Positions 7,492-16,365 of a DNA stretch of 64,000 nucleotides are shown here, piece by piece (position 1 is the first letter of the stretch; every line of letters begins with the position of its first letter). A model generated the notes under the pieces. That model did not search any database, was not told the DNA's origin, and saw nothing but the letters and a program-made list of their open reading frames with translations. This DNA is from Riemerella columbipharyngis. GTDB taxonomy: Bacteria; Bacteroidota; Bacteroidia; Flavobacteriales; Weeksellaceae. The stretch lies in the NCBI RefSeq assembly GCF_900101995.1, contig NZ_FNAS01000008.1, positions 22,138 through 86,137 on the forward strand. Direction: 5' to 3'. The position numbers were made by a program, and so were the translations under genes.

Positions 7492-9615
7492 ATGTTTAAA
7501 AAATTCAGATTAAATAAGCTGTTGCTTTTTATACCGCTGACTTCGATGATGTTCTGCTTCAACTCACCAAAGAACGATGATGAAAAAATGATGACTATAA
7601 TGGTAGCCATAAAAAATACTCTGAGCTATCTTCATTACAACCCGAGACCAATAAACGACGCCTACTCCAGAGATGTCTATAAAAAATACTTTGACAAGAT
7701 AGACCCCATGAAACAGTACTTCTTAAAGTCTGATATGGATAAATTCAGCTTGTTCAAAGATAAACTGGACAACTATTTCGAGATAGGAGATTTGACTTTC
7801 TTCAAGGTAACCACAGATACCCTTGCCAAAAGAGTGGAGTATATCAAGTCCATTAGCAAAGAAATATTGAGCAAACCTATCGACCTTCACGAGAATGATT
7901 CTTTGATTTTGGATCCTAAAATAAAAGACTATCCTGCAGACAAAAAAGAGTTGTATAATGAATGGAAAAGATTCATCAAATACAACATCTTGCAGGAAGT
8001 GGAAACAATGAACAGTCGGGAAGAAGCAAAACAAAAACTTAAAGATTCTTTAAACAAAAACCATCTAAAAGATACCATTACCCTAAAACATTATACCCAA
8101 GAACAAAAAATACAAAAGGCTACCGAAGAAATAAAAAACCTGATGAATAATATGTTCAAAAGGATACAAAAACGCAAAGAAATGGATGTATTCTCTATGT
8201 ATATGAACGCTTACACAGAAGCTTTTGACCCTCACTCCAATTACTACTCCCCAAAAGATAAGGAAGATTTTGATGTGCAATTTTCAGGAGTGTTCGTAGG
8301 CATAGGTGCAGTGATACAAGAGAAAAAAGGATCTTTTTATTTTGGTCCACTCACCGTAGGAGCTCCTGCTTGGAAATCCAAAGAGCTATCAGAAGGAGAT
8401 AAAATTCTTAAAGTAAAACCTTTGCCCAACGAACCTGCCATCAATGTAAGCGGAATGCTGATAGAGGAAGTCGTGAAAAACATAAGAGGCAAAAAAGGAA
8501 CCAAAGTAACCCTCACCATAATGAAAAAAGATGGTACCATAAAAGAAATCACCTTAGTACGGGATAAAGTAAAAATAGAAGATACCTTTGCCAAGAGTAT
8601 TATGATTGAAACCCCCGACAAAAAGAAAATAGGATACATCTACCTACCTGGATTTTATGCCGATTTCAAAGACGACAAAGAAGGCCGGAATGCTTCTGAT
8701 GATGTGAAAACAGAGCTTGAAAAACTCAAAAAAGAAGGAGCCCAATATATGATTTTAGATATCCGAAGCAACGGAGGTGGCTCTCTGTCCGAGGTAGTGG
8801 ATATGATGGGACTCTTTACTAAACAAGGACCTGTAGTACAAGTGAAAGACAATAATGGAAATACACAAGCCCACCGAAACAAAAGTAATAACCCTATATG
8901 GACAGGACCTTTACTATTGCTTCAAAACGAGCTGTCGGCATCGGCATCAGAGATATTAGCACAGGCAATGAGAGATTATCAAAGAGCTATCATTCTTGGC
9001 TCTCCTACTTCCTTCGGTAAAGGTACGGTACAGACTTTTATAGGACTCAATCGCTTCCTTAATACCAACGAAGATTTTGGAGATTTGAAAATGACGATAC
9101 AAAAATTCTACGGTATCAACGGGGAATCTAACCAACTAAAAGGTGTCCCGTCTGACATTCCGCTGAAAGACGGTTTCTCGTACTCCGAGATTGGTGAAAA
9201 ATATGCAGACAATGCCTTGCCTTGGGATAAAATACAGCCTACTGAATACACAAAGCTCTATATTCCCAATATAGAGAATATTATCAAAAATAGTGAGGCA
9301 AGAATGGCAACCAGCAAGGATTATCAATTATTATTAGAATCCATTAAATGGAAAGAGAAACTCGACAAAGTAAAAAAACTACCCCTAAATATAAACCAAT
9401 TTGAAGCACTGATGATTAAAAGAAAAAAAGAACTCGAGCGTTTCAAATCTTTAGGAAAATATAACAACGGGCTCAAGTTTACAATGAATTCCGATGAGCA
9501 GATGAGAGCTAAAAAAGACACTGTTTTTGCCAAAAAAGAAAAATCTTGGATCAAAAATCTTAGTAGAGATTTATTCTTAAAAGAAGGAACCAAAGTAGTA
9601 ACCGAAATAAAATAA
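7492..9615 (+). CDS. Carboxy-terminal processing protease (Tsp/Prc type, S41)
   Basis: This is a 707-residue exported protease with an N-terminal signal peptide (to about residue 23), a helical N-terminal region, a PDZ domain (about 255-345) and the S41 peptidase domain. The SASASE motif places the nucleophile at about Ser484 and TSFGKGTVQ places the general base at about Lys510, the Ser-Lys dyad of E. coli Tsp. A C-terminal helical extension (about 585-707) matches the Tsp/DUF3340 architecture. It degrades or trims periplasmic proteins by their C-termini. The mscS-like gene starts 7 bases after its stop, so the two are probably one unit. Confidence 0.94.
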   Translation: MFKKFRLNKLLLFIPLTSMMFCFNSPKNDDEKMMTIMVAIKNTLSYLHYNPRPINDAYSRDVYKKYFDKIDPMKQYFLKSDMDKFSLFKDKLDNYFEIGDLTFFKVTTDTLAKRVEYIKSISKEILSKPIDLHENDSLILDPKIKDYPADKKELYNEWKRFIKYNILQEVETMNSREEAKQKLKDSLNKNHLKDTITLKHYTQEQKIQKATEEIKNLMNNMFKRIQKRKEMDVFSMYMNAYTEAFDPHSNYYSPKDKEDFDVQFSGVFVGIGAVIQEKKGSFYFGPLTVGAPAWKSKELSEGDKILKVKPLPNEPAINVSGMLIEEVVKNIRGKKGTKVTLTIMKKDGTIKEITLVRDKVKIEDTFAKSIMIETPDKKKIGYIYLPGFYADFKDDKEGRNASDDVKTELEKLKKEGAQYMILDIRSNGGGSLSEVVDMMGLFTKQGPVVQVKDNNGNTQAHRNKSNNPIWTGPLLLLQNELSASASEILAQAMRDYQRAIILGSPTSFGKGTVQTFIGLNRFLNTNEDFGDLKMTIQKFYGINGESNQLKGVPSDIPLKDGFSYSEIGEKYADNALPWDKIQPTEYTKLYIPNIENIIKNSEARMATSKDYQLLLESIKWKEKLDKVKKLPLNINQFEALMIKRKKELERFKSLGKYNNGLKFTMNSDEQMRAKKDTVFAKKEKSWIKNLSRDLFLKEGTKVVTEIK

Positions 9616-9622
9616 ACAGACA

Positions 9623-10504
9623 ATGAATGATAATGTAAACCATCTGACTAACGATGTAAGCCTCACCCTGAAACAAATTTTGGAATACAAAGTTTTTTCC
9701 ATTGGAGGCTACTCTCTTAGTGTTTATGAAATAGCTATTGCACTGCTGATTATCATACTTGGAGTTATCGCATCTAAACTCATTCGGAAGATTATCTACA
9801 GGTCTGAGCGTTTAGATTTAGGTAAAAAATTTGCCTTTTCCCAGATTATTCATTATCTCATACTCATCTTCGTATTCTTTATTGCAATGAGGGCTATCGG
9901 CATCAATATTTCCCCCCTGTTATTCGGTTCTGGAGCTCTATTAGTAGGGTTGGGATTAGGACTTCAGAATCTATTTTTGGATTTTATATCCGGAGTCATT
10001 ATCCTATTAGATAGAACCATAAAAGTAGGAGATATCATAGAAATAGAAGGTATCGTAGGACGTGTTCAGCAGATCCATATGCGTTCCACGGCAATTCGTA
10101 CCAGAGACAACAAAAGCTTAATTTTTCCGAATTCTATTCTAACTAAAGAGAAATTCATCAATTATTCTCATGCAGACAATATCGTAAGATTCGAAATTTC
10201 TGTAGGCGTACACTACAACACAGACATAGATCTGGCCTCAAAACTACTAATCGAAGCGGCATTAGAAAACAACTTTGTCTTGAAAAACGAAGAGCCTATA
10301 GTAAGGCTGGAAGACTTCGGAGACAGCTCCTTAGATTTAAAGCTCTTCTATTTTTCAACACATTTATTCCGTGCGCCGCAGACCAAAAACGAAATCAGAA
10401 GGGAAATTCTGAAGAAGTTTAAAGCAAACGGTATCAACATTCCGTATCCTATCAGGACTTTGGATATCCCAAATCAGACATTGAATATCAGGCAAAATCC
10501 ATAG
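9623..10504 (+). CDS. MscS family mechanosensitive ion channel
   Basis: This 293-residue protein has three N-terminal transmembrane helices followed by the MscS beta domain and a C-terminal alpha/beta domain. The pore-lining helix is the glycine/alanine/leucine-rich stretch around GALLVGLGLGLQNLFLDF, followed by the beta domain opening VGDIIEIEGIVGRV. The size equals that of small-conductance MscS, which opens on membrane stretch to release solutes on osmotic downshock. The protease gene ends 7 bases upstream. Confidence 0.94.
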   Translation: MNDNVNHLTNDVSLTLKQILEYKVFSIGGYSLSVYEIAIALLIIILGVIASKLIRKIIYRSERLDLGKKFAFSQIIHYLILIFVFFIAMRAIGINISPLLFGSGALLVGLGLGLQNLFLDFISGVIILLDRTIKVGDIIEIEGIVGRVQQIHMRSTAIRTRDNKSLIFPNSILTKEKFINYSHADNIVRFEISVGVHYNTDIDLASKLLIEAALENNFVLKNEEPIVRLEDFGDSSLDLKLFYFSTHLFRAPQTKNEIRREILKKFKANGINIPYPIRTLDIPNQTLNIRQNP

Positions 10505-10558
10505 GAAAGAAAAGAGGTGATTATATTTATTCAACGCTAATTTTGTATCTCATCGGTT

Positions 10559-11389
10559 ATGTTAGAATTTTGGATATTATTTGTAGGAGCCATTTCGGCA
10601 GGTTTACTCGGTTCTCTTACGGGGTTGGGTGGCGGAGTGGTGATTATCCCTATACTTACTTTAGGATTTCATATTCCTGTTCCTTATGCTGTAGGAGCTT
10701 CCCTCATCTCTGTAATAGGAACTTCTTCAGGCTCTGCATCGGCTTTCGTTAAGGAAGGCTACACTAATATGAGAATAGGAATTTTCTTGGAAATTGCTAC
10801 TACTTTCGGAGCGATTTTGGGAGCATTAGCGGCCGGTATATTAGATTCCAATACTATTGGAATTATTTTTGGGCTAATACTAATGCTGACGGCAGTACTT
10901 GGAATACGAAAAAAACCTGACCACCAACTGGATATAATAGAAGACTCTTGGGCCCGAAAACTGAAACTATATGGTAGTTTTCCCAAAAACGGCAAAATAG
11001 CCCAGTATTCTTCAACTAATATTTTCGAAGGATTTGCCATGATGGGATTTGCAGGAATGATGTCTGGACTATTGGGTATCGGAGGAGGAGTACTTAAAGT
11101 TTTGGCAATGGACAATATTATGAAACTTCCTTTCAAGGTTTCCACTACTACAAGTAATTTTATGATAGGGGTAACGGCAGCAGCAAGTGCATTCATCTAC
11201 TTCCAAAGAGGAGAAATTATTCCAGAAATTGCAGCACCGGTTCTCATTGGTGTTGTAGCAGGTTCTTTCATTGGTTCTAAAATATTTATGAAGATAAAAA
11301 CTCATAGTCTGAAAGTTATTTTCAGCCTCGTAGCAGCAGCATTATCTGTCTATATGATTTATAAAGGATTAACCGGTAAATTCCATTAA
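10559..11389 (+). CDS. TauE/SafE family sulfite exporter-like permease
   Basis: This is a 276-residue integral membrane protein of the TauE/SafE family (formerly DUF81), with about eight helices in two related halves. Each half opens with a GLLGSLTGLGGG- or GLLGIGGG-type glycine motif, at about residues 14-25 and 164-175. Family members export sulfite, sulfoacetate or related anions; the substrate here is unknown. The DUF1634 gene starts 2 bases after its stop, a frequent pairing. Confidence 0.9.
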   Translation: MLEFWILFVGAISAGLLGSLTGLGGGVVIIPILTLGFHIPVPYAVGASLISVIGTSSGSASAFVKEGYTNMRIGIFLEIATTFGAILGALAAGILDSNTIGIIFGLILMLTAVLGIRKKPDHQLDIIEDSWARKLKLYGSFPKNGKIAQYSSTNIFEGFAMMGFAGMMSGLLGIGGGVLKVLAMDNIMKLPFKVSTTTSNFMIGVTAAASAFIYFQRGEIIPEIAAPVLIGVVAGSFIGSKIFMKIKTHSLKVIFSLVAAALSVYMIYKGLTGKFH

Positions 11390-11391
11390 GA

Positions 11392-11763
11392 ATGAATGAT
11401 TTAGCACATAAAGAAGCCCGGTTGAACAACCTTGTTGGAAATCTATTAAGAATAGGGGTTTTGACTTCTGTAATTGTCGTTTTTATAGGTATTATCATTG
11501 GGGTATTTAGAGGAGATTTGGTGATAAATATACCGGAAGCCACTCCCACAGAAAATACTTTTATCACTTATTATAAAGATTTAATGCTTGGCGAAACCCA
11601 TGCCATTATAGAAACCGGCGTTTTGCTTATGCTCTTTACGCCCATTATGAGGATTGTCTTTGCCGCAATAGCCTTCTACAAGGAGAAAGACAAGCTGTAC
11701 ACATTCCTTTCGTTGGTCGTATTGGCGGTTATTATCCTAAGTTTCTCTTTGGGTAAAGGATAG
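11392..11763 (+). CDS. DUF1634 membrane protein
   Basis: This 123-residue protein has three transmembrane helices (about 22-42, 66-90 and 97-118) and the DUF1634 signature segment HAIIETGVLLMLFTPIMRI. DUF1634 proteins are commonly encoded directly beside TauE/SafE permeases and are thought to be an accessory subunit, but no function is proven. The start codon lies 2 bases after the permease stop, which supports translational coupling. Confidence 0.87.
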   Translation: MNDLAHKEARLNNLVGNLLRIGVLTSVIVVFIGIIIGVFRGDLVINIPEATPTENTFITYYKDLMLGETHAIIETGVLLMLFTPIMRIVFAAIAFYKEKDKLYTFLSLVVLAVIILSFSLGKG

Positions 11764-11791
11764 ATTGGTAAAAACTTAACTAAAATAAAAA

Positions 11792-11995
11792 ATGAATTTC
11801 AAAAATCCTAAAACCATAATCATCATTGTACTAACATTCGTCATTGTTTTCTTGATGAATTACATTGGCAATGACTCTCCGAATAAACTTCAAGACGCTG
11901 CCCTTAACGGCTTGGGAGGGGTAGTTGGAATTATTGTGGGGCTTTTCATTTGGAACCGCAACAAGCACGACAATACACATCAGGATTTTGACTAA
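11792..11995 (+). CDS. Small two-helix membrane protein, unknown
   Basis: This 67-residue protein has two hydrophobic helices (about 8-24 and 38-53) joined by a polar loop, and a charged, histidine-containing tail. I do not recognise the family. It follows the DUF1634 gene by 28 bases on the same strand and may be a third member of that operon. Confidence 0.6.
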   Translation: MNFKNPKTIIIIVLTFVIVFLMNYIGNDSPNKLQDAALNGLGGVVGIIVGLFIWNRNKHDNTHQDFD

Positions 11996-12042
11996 GCCGA
12001 GCAGTAAAGCTGCCGTAAGAGGTCTAATTAAGAAATACTTTG

Positions 12043-12050
12043 TATCTTTG
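12043..12050 (+). promoter_or_regulatory. -7 element of the response-regulator gene
   Basis: TATCTTTG matches TAnnTTTG only 4 bases before the ATG at 12055. The message would be nearly leaderless. An upstream in-frame TTG at 12040 overlaps this region and is therefore unlikely to be the start. Confidence 0.5.
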
Positions 12051-12054
12051 TGAT

Positions 12055-13239
12055 ATGCAAAAAATATTAATAGTAGAAGACGAAAAAAACATCTCGGGAT
12101 TACTGAAAAATATTCTTTCCGAGGAAATGGCAGACTACGATATACAAATTGCCGATGATGGTCTGGAAGGGTATAAACTTATAGAAAATGAAGATTTTTC
12201 TTTGGTTATTTCGGATATCAAAATGCCTAAACTTTCCGGAACAGAGCTTTTAGAAAAATCATTAGCATTAAAACCTGATACTGCTTTCATTATGATATCG
12301 GCTCATGGTGATATCCATACGGCTGTAGATAGCATAAAAAAAGGAGCTTATGATTTTATAGAAAAACCCATAGATCTCAACAGGCTTATCACAAGCGTAA
12401 GGAATGCTTTAGATAGAAATAAACTGCAACAAGCCAATCAAAACCTGAAAAAAGAAAACTCACAGCTTAAGAAAAAAGTGAGTAAAAAATATGAAATGAT
12501 AGGTGAATCCGAAGCCCTAAAAAAAATCAAAAATATAATTAATAAAGTGGCTGTTTCAGAGGCAAGAGTGCTTATCACCGGTCCTAATGGCGTAGGGAAA
12601 GAATTGGTAGCACATTCTCTTCACGAGAAAAGCAATAGAAGCAACCAGCCTATAGTAGAAGTAAATTGTGCAGCCATACCTTCTGAATTGATAGAAAGTG
12701 AACTTTTCGGACATACAAAAGGTTCCTTCACCGGAGCTGTAAAGGATAAATCCGGAAAATTTGAACAAGCCAATGGCGGCACCTTATTTTTAGATGAAAT
12801 AGGCGATATGAGTTTAGCTGCTCAAGCTAAGGTTTTGAGAGCTTTGCAAGAGAATAAAATCTCTCCGGTCGGCAGCGACAAGGAGATTAAAGTAGATGTG
12901 AGAGTGATCACTGCAACCAATAAAAATCTTCAAAAAGAAATAGAAGAAGGAAAATTCCGCGAAGATTTATACCACAGAATATCCGTGATAGAAATCCATG
13001 TTCCATCTCTTAACGAGAGAAAGGAGGATATCTCTCTATTGGTAGAACATTTTACCAAAGTGATTGCTAATGAACAAGGCAGTCCTGTAAAAGAGTTTGA
13101 TGCAAAAGCGATAAAAGCATTGGAAAAACTCGATTGGACAGGGAATATCCGAGAGCTGAGAAATGTGGTAGAACGGCTGATTATTTTAGGAGAAAATCCC
13201 GTTTCGGAAAAAGATGTAGAGAATTTTGTGAGAAAATAA
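12055..13239 (+). CDS. Receiver-AAA+ sigma-54-type response regulator without a DNA-binding domain
   Basis: From ATG 12055 the protein has 394 residues. Residues 1-120 are a receiver domain with phospho-acceptor Asp54 in VISDIKMP and the Lys104 switch residue. Residues 148-380 are a sigma-54 activator AAA+ domain with Walker A GPNGVGKE (176-183), the sigma-54 contact loop as GSFTGA (223-228, against the usual GAFTGA) and Walker B GGTLFLDEIGD (241-251). The chain stops about 15 residues after the AAA+ lid, so the Fis-type helix-turn-helix of NtrC relatives is missing. No histidine kinase gene is adjacent. It may act from solution or through a partner. Confidence 0.9.
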   Translation: MQKILIVEDEKNISGLLKNILSEEMADYDIQIADDGLEGYKLIENEDFSLVISDIKMPKLSGTELLEKSLALKPDTAFIMISAHGDIHTAVDSIKKGAYDFIEKPIDLNRLITSVRNALDRNKLQQANQNLKKENSQLKKKVSKKYEMIGESEALKKIKNIINKVAVSEARVLITGPNGVGKELVAHSLHEKSNRSNQPIVEVNCAAIPSELIESELFGHTKGSFTGAVKDKSGKFEQANGGTLFLDEIGDMSLAAQAKVLRALQENKISPVGSDKEIKVDVRVITATNKNLQKEIEEGKFREDLYHRISVIEIHVPSLNERKEDISLLVEHFTKVIANEQGSPVKEFDAKAIKALEKLDWTGNIRELRNVVERLIILGENPVSEKDVENFVRK

Positions 13240-13293
13240 CCTTTCTCACAATCTATTGAACTAAAAAATATAATTTTTATTAAACCTAATTTT

Positions 13294-13791
13294 ATGGCTA
13301 CAATTACATTAAAAGGAACCCCTGCGCATACCGTAGGAGAGCTTCCAAAAGTAGGAGATGCTGCCCGAGAGTTTACGCTCGTAAGCGGAGACTTAAGTGA
13401 AAAAACATTATCGGACTTCAAAGGTAAAAAAGTTGTACTAAACATTTTCCCAAGCGTAGATACGGGCATTTGTGCTGCATCTGCAAGAAAGTTTAATGAA
13501 GAGGCTTCTTCTTTAGAAAATACTGTTGTGGTAAATGTCTCTAAGGATTTGCCATTTGCCTTAGGGCGTTTCTGTGCTGCAGAAGGTCTTAATAATGTGG
13601 AAAATCTATCCGATTTCCGAGGAACATTCGGAGAAGACTATGGCGTAACTCTAACGGACACTCCTCTAAAAGGCTTGCTTAGTAGAGCTGTGGTGGTTTT
13701 AGACGAAAGCGGAAAAGTAGTTTATACAGAACAAGTTCCTGAAATTGGTCAAGAGCCGGATTATCAGTCTGCACTTGCCGCTCTGAAATAA
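13294..13791 (+). CDS. tpx: Thiol peroxidase (Tpx)
   Basis: This 165-residue atypical 2-Cys peroxiredoxin reduces hydrogen peroxide and lipid hydroperoxides with electrons from thioredoxin. The peroxidatic cysteine is Cys60 in [14 protein letters not shown] and the resolving cysteine is Cys94 in GRFCAAEG. Length and N-terminal VTLKGxP-like strand are those of E. coli Tpx. It has its own upstream gap of 54 bases and a strong terminator behind it, so it is probably transcribed alone or with the regulator. Confidence 0.96.
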   Translation: MATITLKGTPAHTVGELPKVGDAAREFTLVSGDLSEKTLSDFKGKKVVLNIFPSVDTGICAASARKFNEEASSLENTVVVNVSKDLPFALGRFCAAEGLNNVENLSDFRGTFGEDYGVTLTDTPLKGLLSRAVVVLDESGKVVYTEQVPEIGQEPDYQSALAALK

Positions 13792-13810
13792 GAGTCTAAT
13801 TCCTCGTATA

Positions 13811-13851
13811 AATAAAAACTGCTTTATGATTAAATTAAAGCAGTTTTTATT
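13811..13851 (+). terminator. Strong intrinsic terminator after tpx
   Basis: A perfect 16-base stem pairs 13811-13826 with 13836-13851, with core ACTGCTTTA/TAAAGCAGT, a 9-base loop, flanking A-tract and T-rich descending arm. It is the clearest rho-independent terminator in this part and can work on both strands. Confidence 0.85.
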
Positions 13852-14020
13852 TATAATTATCCAAGAAAAATCGTTATAACACTAATCAAATAAAAGAATA
13901 TAACGATAGAATCAAGATTTGTTTGACATCGTTTAAGCAGAGACTGGAATAAATAAAAATACACGAAAAATATTTTTTCTTATTTTTGTCTTTTATTTAT
14001 AATAAATTGAAATCTAATCT

Positions 14021-14347
14021 ATGAAATATACGGACGACCAAATTGCAAATATTGGCGAAAATATCATCAAAACACTCAAGACAGTCTATGATCCAGAGAT
14101 ACCGGTGGATATTTATGAGCTTGGGCTGGTATACGATGTTCAAATCTCTGATGAGGGCAGCGTAAAAATCGTAATGACGCTTACTACACCCAATTGCCCC
14201 GTTGCAGAAACGCTTCCTCAGGAAGTGAAAGAAAAAATATCTGATATAGAAGGTGTGAAAGATGTCGATTTGGAACTAACCTTCGAGCCTACTTGGAACA
14301 AGGATATGATGAGCGAAGAGGCAAAATTTGAGCTGGGAATGCTTTAA
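14021..14347 (+). CDS. sufT: SufT/MIP18 family Fe-S assembly protein (DUF59)
   Basis: This is a 108-residue single-domain DUF59 (MIP18) protein. The family motif region PEIPVDIYELGLVYDV is at about residues 29-44, and the conserved cysteine is in TTPNCPVAE near residue 61. Stand-alone DUF59 proteins such as SufT and PaaD help deliver or mature iron-sulfur clusters. The gene is not within a suf operon here. Its stop codon is 2 bases from the convergent stop of the HMG-CoA lyase gene. A second DUF59 domain occurs in the Mrp protein at 56807-57919. Confidence 0.85.
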   Translation: MKYTDDQIANIGENIIKTLKTVYDPEIPVDIYELGLVYDVQISDEGSVKIVMTLTTPNCPVAETLPQEVKEKISDIEGVKDVDLELTFEPTWNKDMMSEEAKFELGML

Positions 14348-14349
14348 CC

Positions 14350-15198
14350 TTAGAAATGAAAAATATCTTTTGCAATATTCCAAGCACTCTCAAAGTTTAG
14401 CATATCTTGTTTGATGGCGAGGTTTTCCGTATTCATAAAATTGAAAACTTGCTCCGTAGGCATATTTCCCACTAAATAATCTTTAGCCATAGGGCATCCT
14501 CCCAAGCCTTTTATAGCAGAATCAAATTTTCTACACCCCTTATCATAAGCTGCTTTAAGTTTTTTATAAGAATCTGCATATCGATTGTGGAAATGGGCAC
14601 CAAATTCTATATTGGGGTAGGCAGTGGGTATTTTGTCGAATAACAAAGCTATGGTTTCCGGTGTGGCGACTCCAGTCGTATCGGACAGCATAATGCTTTT
14701 CACACCTATTTCCGAAAATCTTTTTGCCCAAAAATCGACCTCTTCCCATCTCCAAACTTCACCGTAAGGGTTGCCAAAAGCCATAGAAAAGTACACATTA
14801 AGACTCTTAGACTCTCCCTCTATCATATTTAATATTTCCTGAATCTGGGAAAAGGCTTTCTCTTGGCTTTTATTGGTGTTTCTGTATTGGAAAGTTTCCG
14901 ATATGGAAAACGGAAATCCTAAGATGTCCACATTTTTATGTTTAATGGCAGCCTCCGCACCTTTAAGATTGGCAACAATAACAGAAAGCTTCGTGTCCGA
15001 AATACCTTTATCAATATGTTCTAAAACCTCGTATGTATCCACCATCTGTGGAATAGCTTTGGATGAAACAAAGCTTCCACAGTCTAAAATATCAAAATTT
15101 ACACCCATCAAAGCATTGATATAATTAACCTTTTTTTTTGTGGGGATAAACTCTCCCCAGCCTTGCATAGCGTCTCTTGGGCATTCCGTAAGCAGCAT
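14350..15198 (-). CDS. Hydroxymethylglutaryl-CoA lyase
   Basis: This 282-residue TIM-barrel protein of the HMGL family cleaves HMG-CoA to acetyl-CoA and acetoacetate, the last step of leucine catabolism. The N-terminus shows ECPRDAMQG, where Arg-Asp are catalytic. SDTTGVATP and the metal-binding His pair in FGAHFHNR follow, and the C-terminal GLGGCPMAKDYLVGNMPTE carries the catalytic cysteine of the HMG-CoA lyase signature. Isopropylmalate synthase is a weaker alternative because it lacks that signature. The gene is monocistronic. Confidence 0.93.
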   Translation of the reverse strand: MLLTECPRDAMQGWGEFIPTKKKVNYINALMGVNFDILDCGSFVSSKAIPQMVDTYEVLEHIDKGISDTKLSVIVANLKGAEAAIKHKNVDILGFPFSISETFQYRNTNKSQEKAFSQIQEILNMIEGESKSLNVYFSMAFGNPYGEVWRWEEVDFWAKRFSEIGVKSIMLSDTTGVATPETIALLFDKIPTAYPNIEFGAHFHNRYADSYKKLKAAYDKGCRKFDSAIKGLGGCPMAKDYLVGNMPTEQVFNFMNTENLAIKQDMLNFESAWNIAKDIFHF

Positions 15199-15434
15199 AA
15201 TAATATGTTGTTTTTGGTTCTTGCCAAATATAGTATTTTTTTATTGATAATATTTTATTTTAATCTGTTTTTCATCAAGATTAAATATTGATATTCTCAA
15301 AATAAGTTTTTTACAATCTTGCATACGCCCAAATCTCTATAGCCTTTTAGCTACTATTTATGATTTTTATGTGTTTTTTAACGCATTAGTATAATGGCTG
15401 TTATTTCAAAAATATATTATATTTGCACATTGGT

Positions 15435-15457
15435 TGTATCATTGCTCTAATGATACA
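15435..15457. promoter_or_regulatory. Perfect inverted repeat, candidate operator of the bamA operon
   Basis: TGTATCATT (15435-15443) and AATGATACA (15449-15457) form a perfect 9-base inverted repeat with a 5-base spacer. It covers the -33 TTG (15442-15444) and most of the spacer of the promoter below. A third partial copy, TGTATCAAT, sits at 15469-15477 over the start codon. The geometry is that of a repressor-dimer operator; the cognate regulator is unknown. The alternative is an RNA hairpin or chance. Confidence 0.5.
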
Positions 15458-15469
15458 GCATTATATTTG
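15442..15469 (+). promoter_or_regulatory. Promoter of the DUF6089-uppS-bamA-ompH operon
   Basis: TTG (15442-15444), a 17-base spacer and TATATTTG (15462-15469) match the Bacteroidota promoter TTG-N17-23-TAnnTTTG. The start codon follows only 5 bases after the -7 box. A second TATATTTG lies at 15418-15425 without a -33 partner and could give a longer leader. Confidence 0.65.
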
Positions 15470-15474
15470 TATCA

Positions 15475-16365
15475 ATGAGAAAAAAAAATTTAGTTTCTGT
15501 TTTATGTCTTTTAGGCTTGTTTTTGTCTAAAGCACAAAGGCATGAGATAGGTATGTTTGCCGGAAACATCAATATTGTAGGAGATATTGGCGAAACTAAT
15601 TATGTATTGCAAGGGACTACTACTGTCAAACAAGGGACTCGTCTTGGGCTTCCTATCACGTTGGGGATTCTTTACCGGATGAATTTTAATCCCTACCAGA
15701 CGTTGAGATTTGATCTTGGGTATTCCAATGTAAAATTTATTGATGAAGCCTCTGATGAAAATTACAGAAAACAGAGATACAACTCAGAATCCAATACTCT
15801 TTATAATTTGGACGCTATATTTGAGTATTATTTTCTTCCTGTAAATGATGAACAGAGAGCAATGCTTAGCCCTTATATATTCGGTGGAGTGGGTGCTTTG
15901 GTTTATAACTCTTGGAATATGTCGTTAGATTTTAGAAATAAAAACCTGATAGATACCGTCGGAAACTTTGTACAACCCTCCGGATCAGACGATGCCTATC
16001 GTAAGCCTATAAGAGAATCCGGAAACAATATGACTCTATCTATCCCTTTTGGTGTGGGAGTAAAATATAAATTCAACTACAACTGGGCATTGTTTGCAGA
16101 AGTACTATTCAGACCTACATTTACAGACGAGATAGATTATAGTGTCATCAGTGATAAAAATGTGAGAGTACTTTATGACAAAGATGAAGTAAAAAGAATA
16201 AGAGGAAATAAAAATGGGCTGAGCAGTGACGAAATCCACCAAATTATCCAGCCCTATATAGATAGTTACAAAATAGGAAATCTTAAATCCAAAGATTGGG
16301 TTAATAATATTTCAGTGGGAGTTTCTTATTCATTTGGACGACCACCTTGTTATTGTGAAAAGTAA
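15475..16365 (+). CDS. DUF6089 family outer-membrane beta-barrel protein
   Basis: This 296-residue exported protein has a signal peptide ending near SKAQ (residue 21). It then shows alternating amphipathic strands and a C-terminal strand typical of small outer-membrane barrels. It resembles the Bacteroidota DUF6089 family regularly found directly upstream of uppS and bamA. Its stop and the uppS start share one base (TAATG), so translation is coupled and the product is likely part of envelope assembly, though no function is proven. The start at 15475 is only 5 bases from the -7 box, so a downstream start or a second promoter is possible. Confidence 0.8.
   Translation: MRKKNLVSVLCLLGLFLSKAQRHEIGMFAGNINIVGDIGETNYVLQGTTTVKQGTRLGLPITLGILYRMNFNPYQTLRFDLGYSNVKFIDEASDENYRKQRYNSESNTLYNLDAIFEYYFLPVNDEQRAMLSPYIFGGVGALVYNSWNMSLDFRNKNLIDTVGNFVQPSGSDDAYRKPIRESGNNMTLSIPFGVGVKYKFNYNWALFAEVLFRPTFTDEIDYSVISDKNVRVLYDKDEVKRIRGNKNGLSSDEIHQIIQPYIDSYKIGNLKSKDWVNNISVGVSYSFGRPPCYCEK

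Noticed and set aside
15199..15434. Possible small RNA in the gap upstream of the bamA operon
   Set aside because: No stable fold or terminator was found beyond the palindrome at the promoter.
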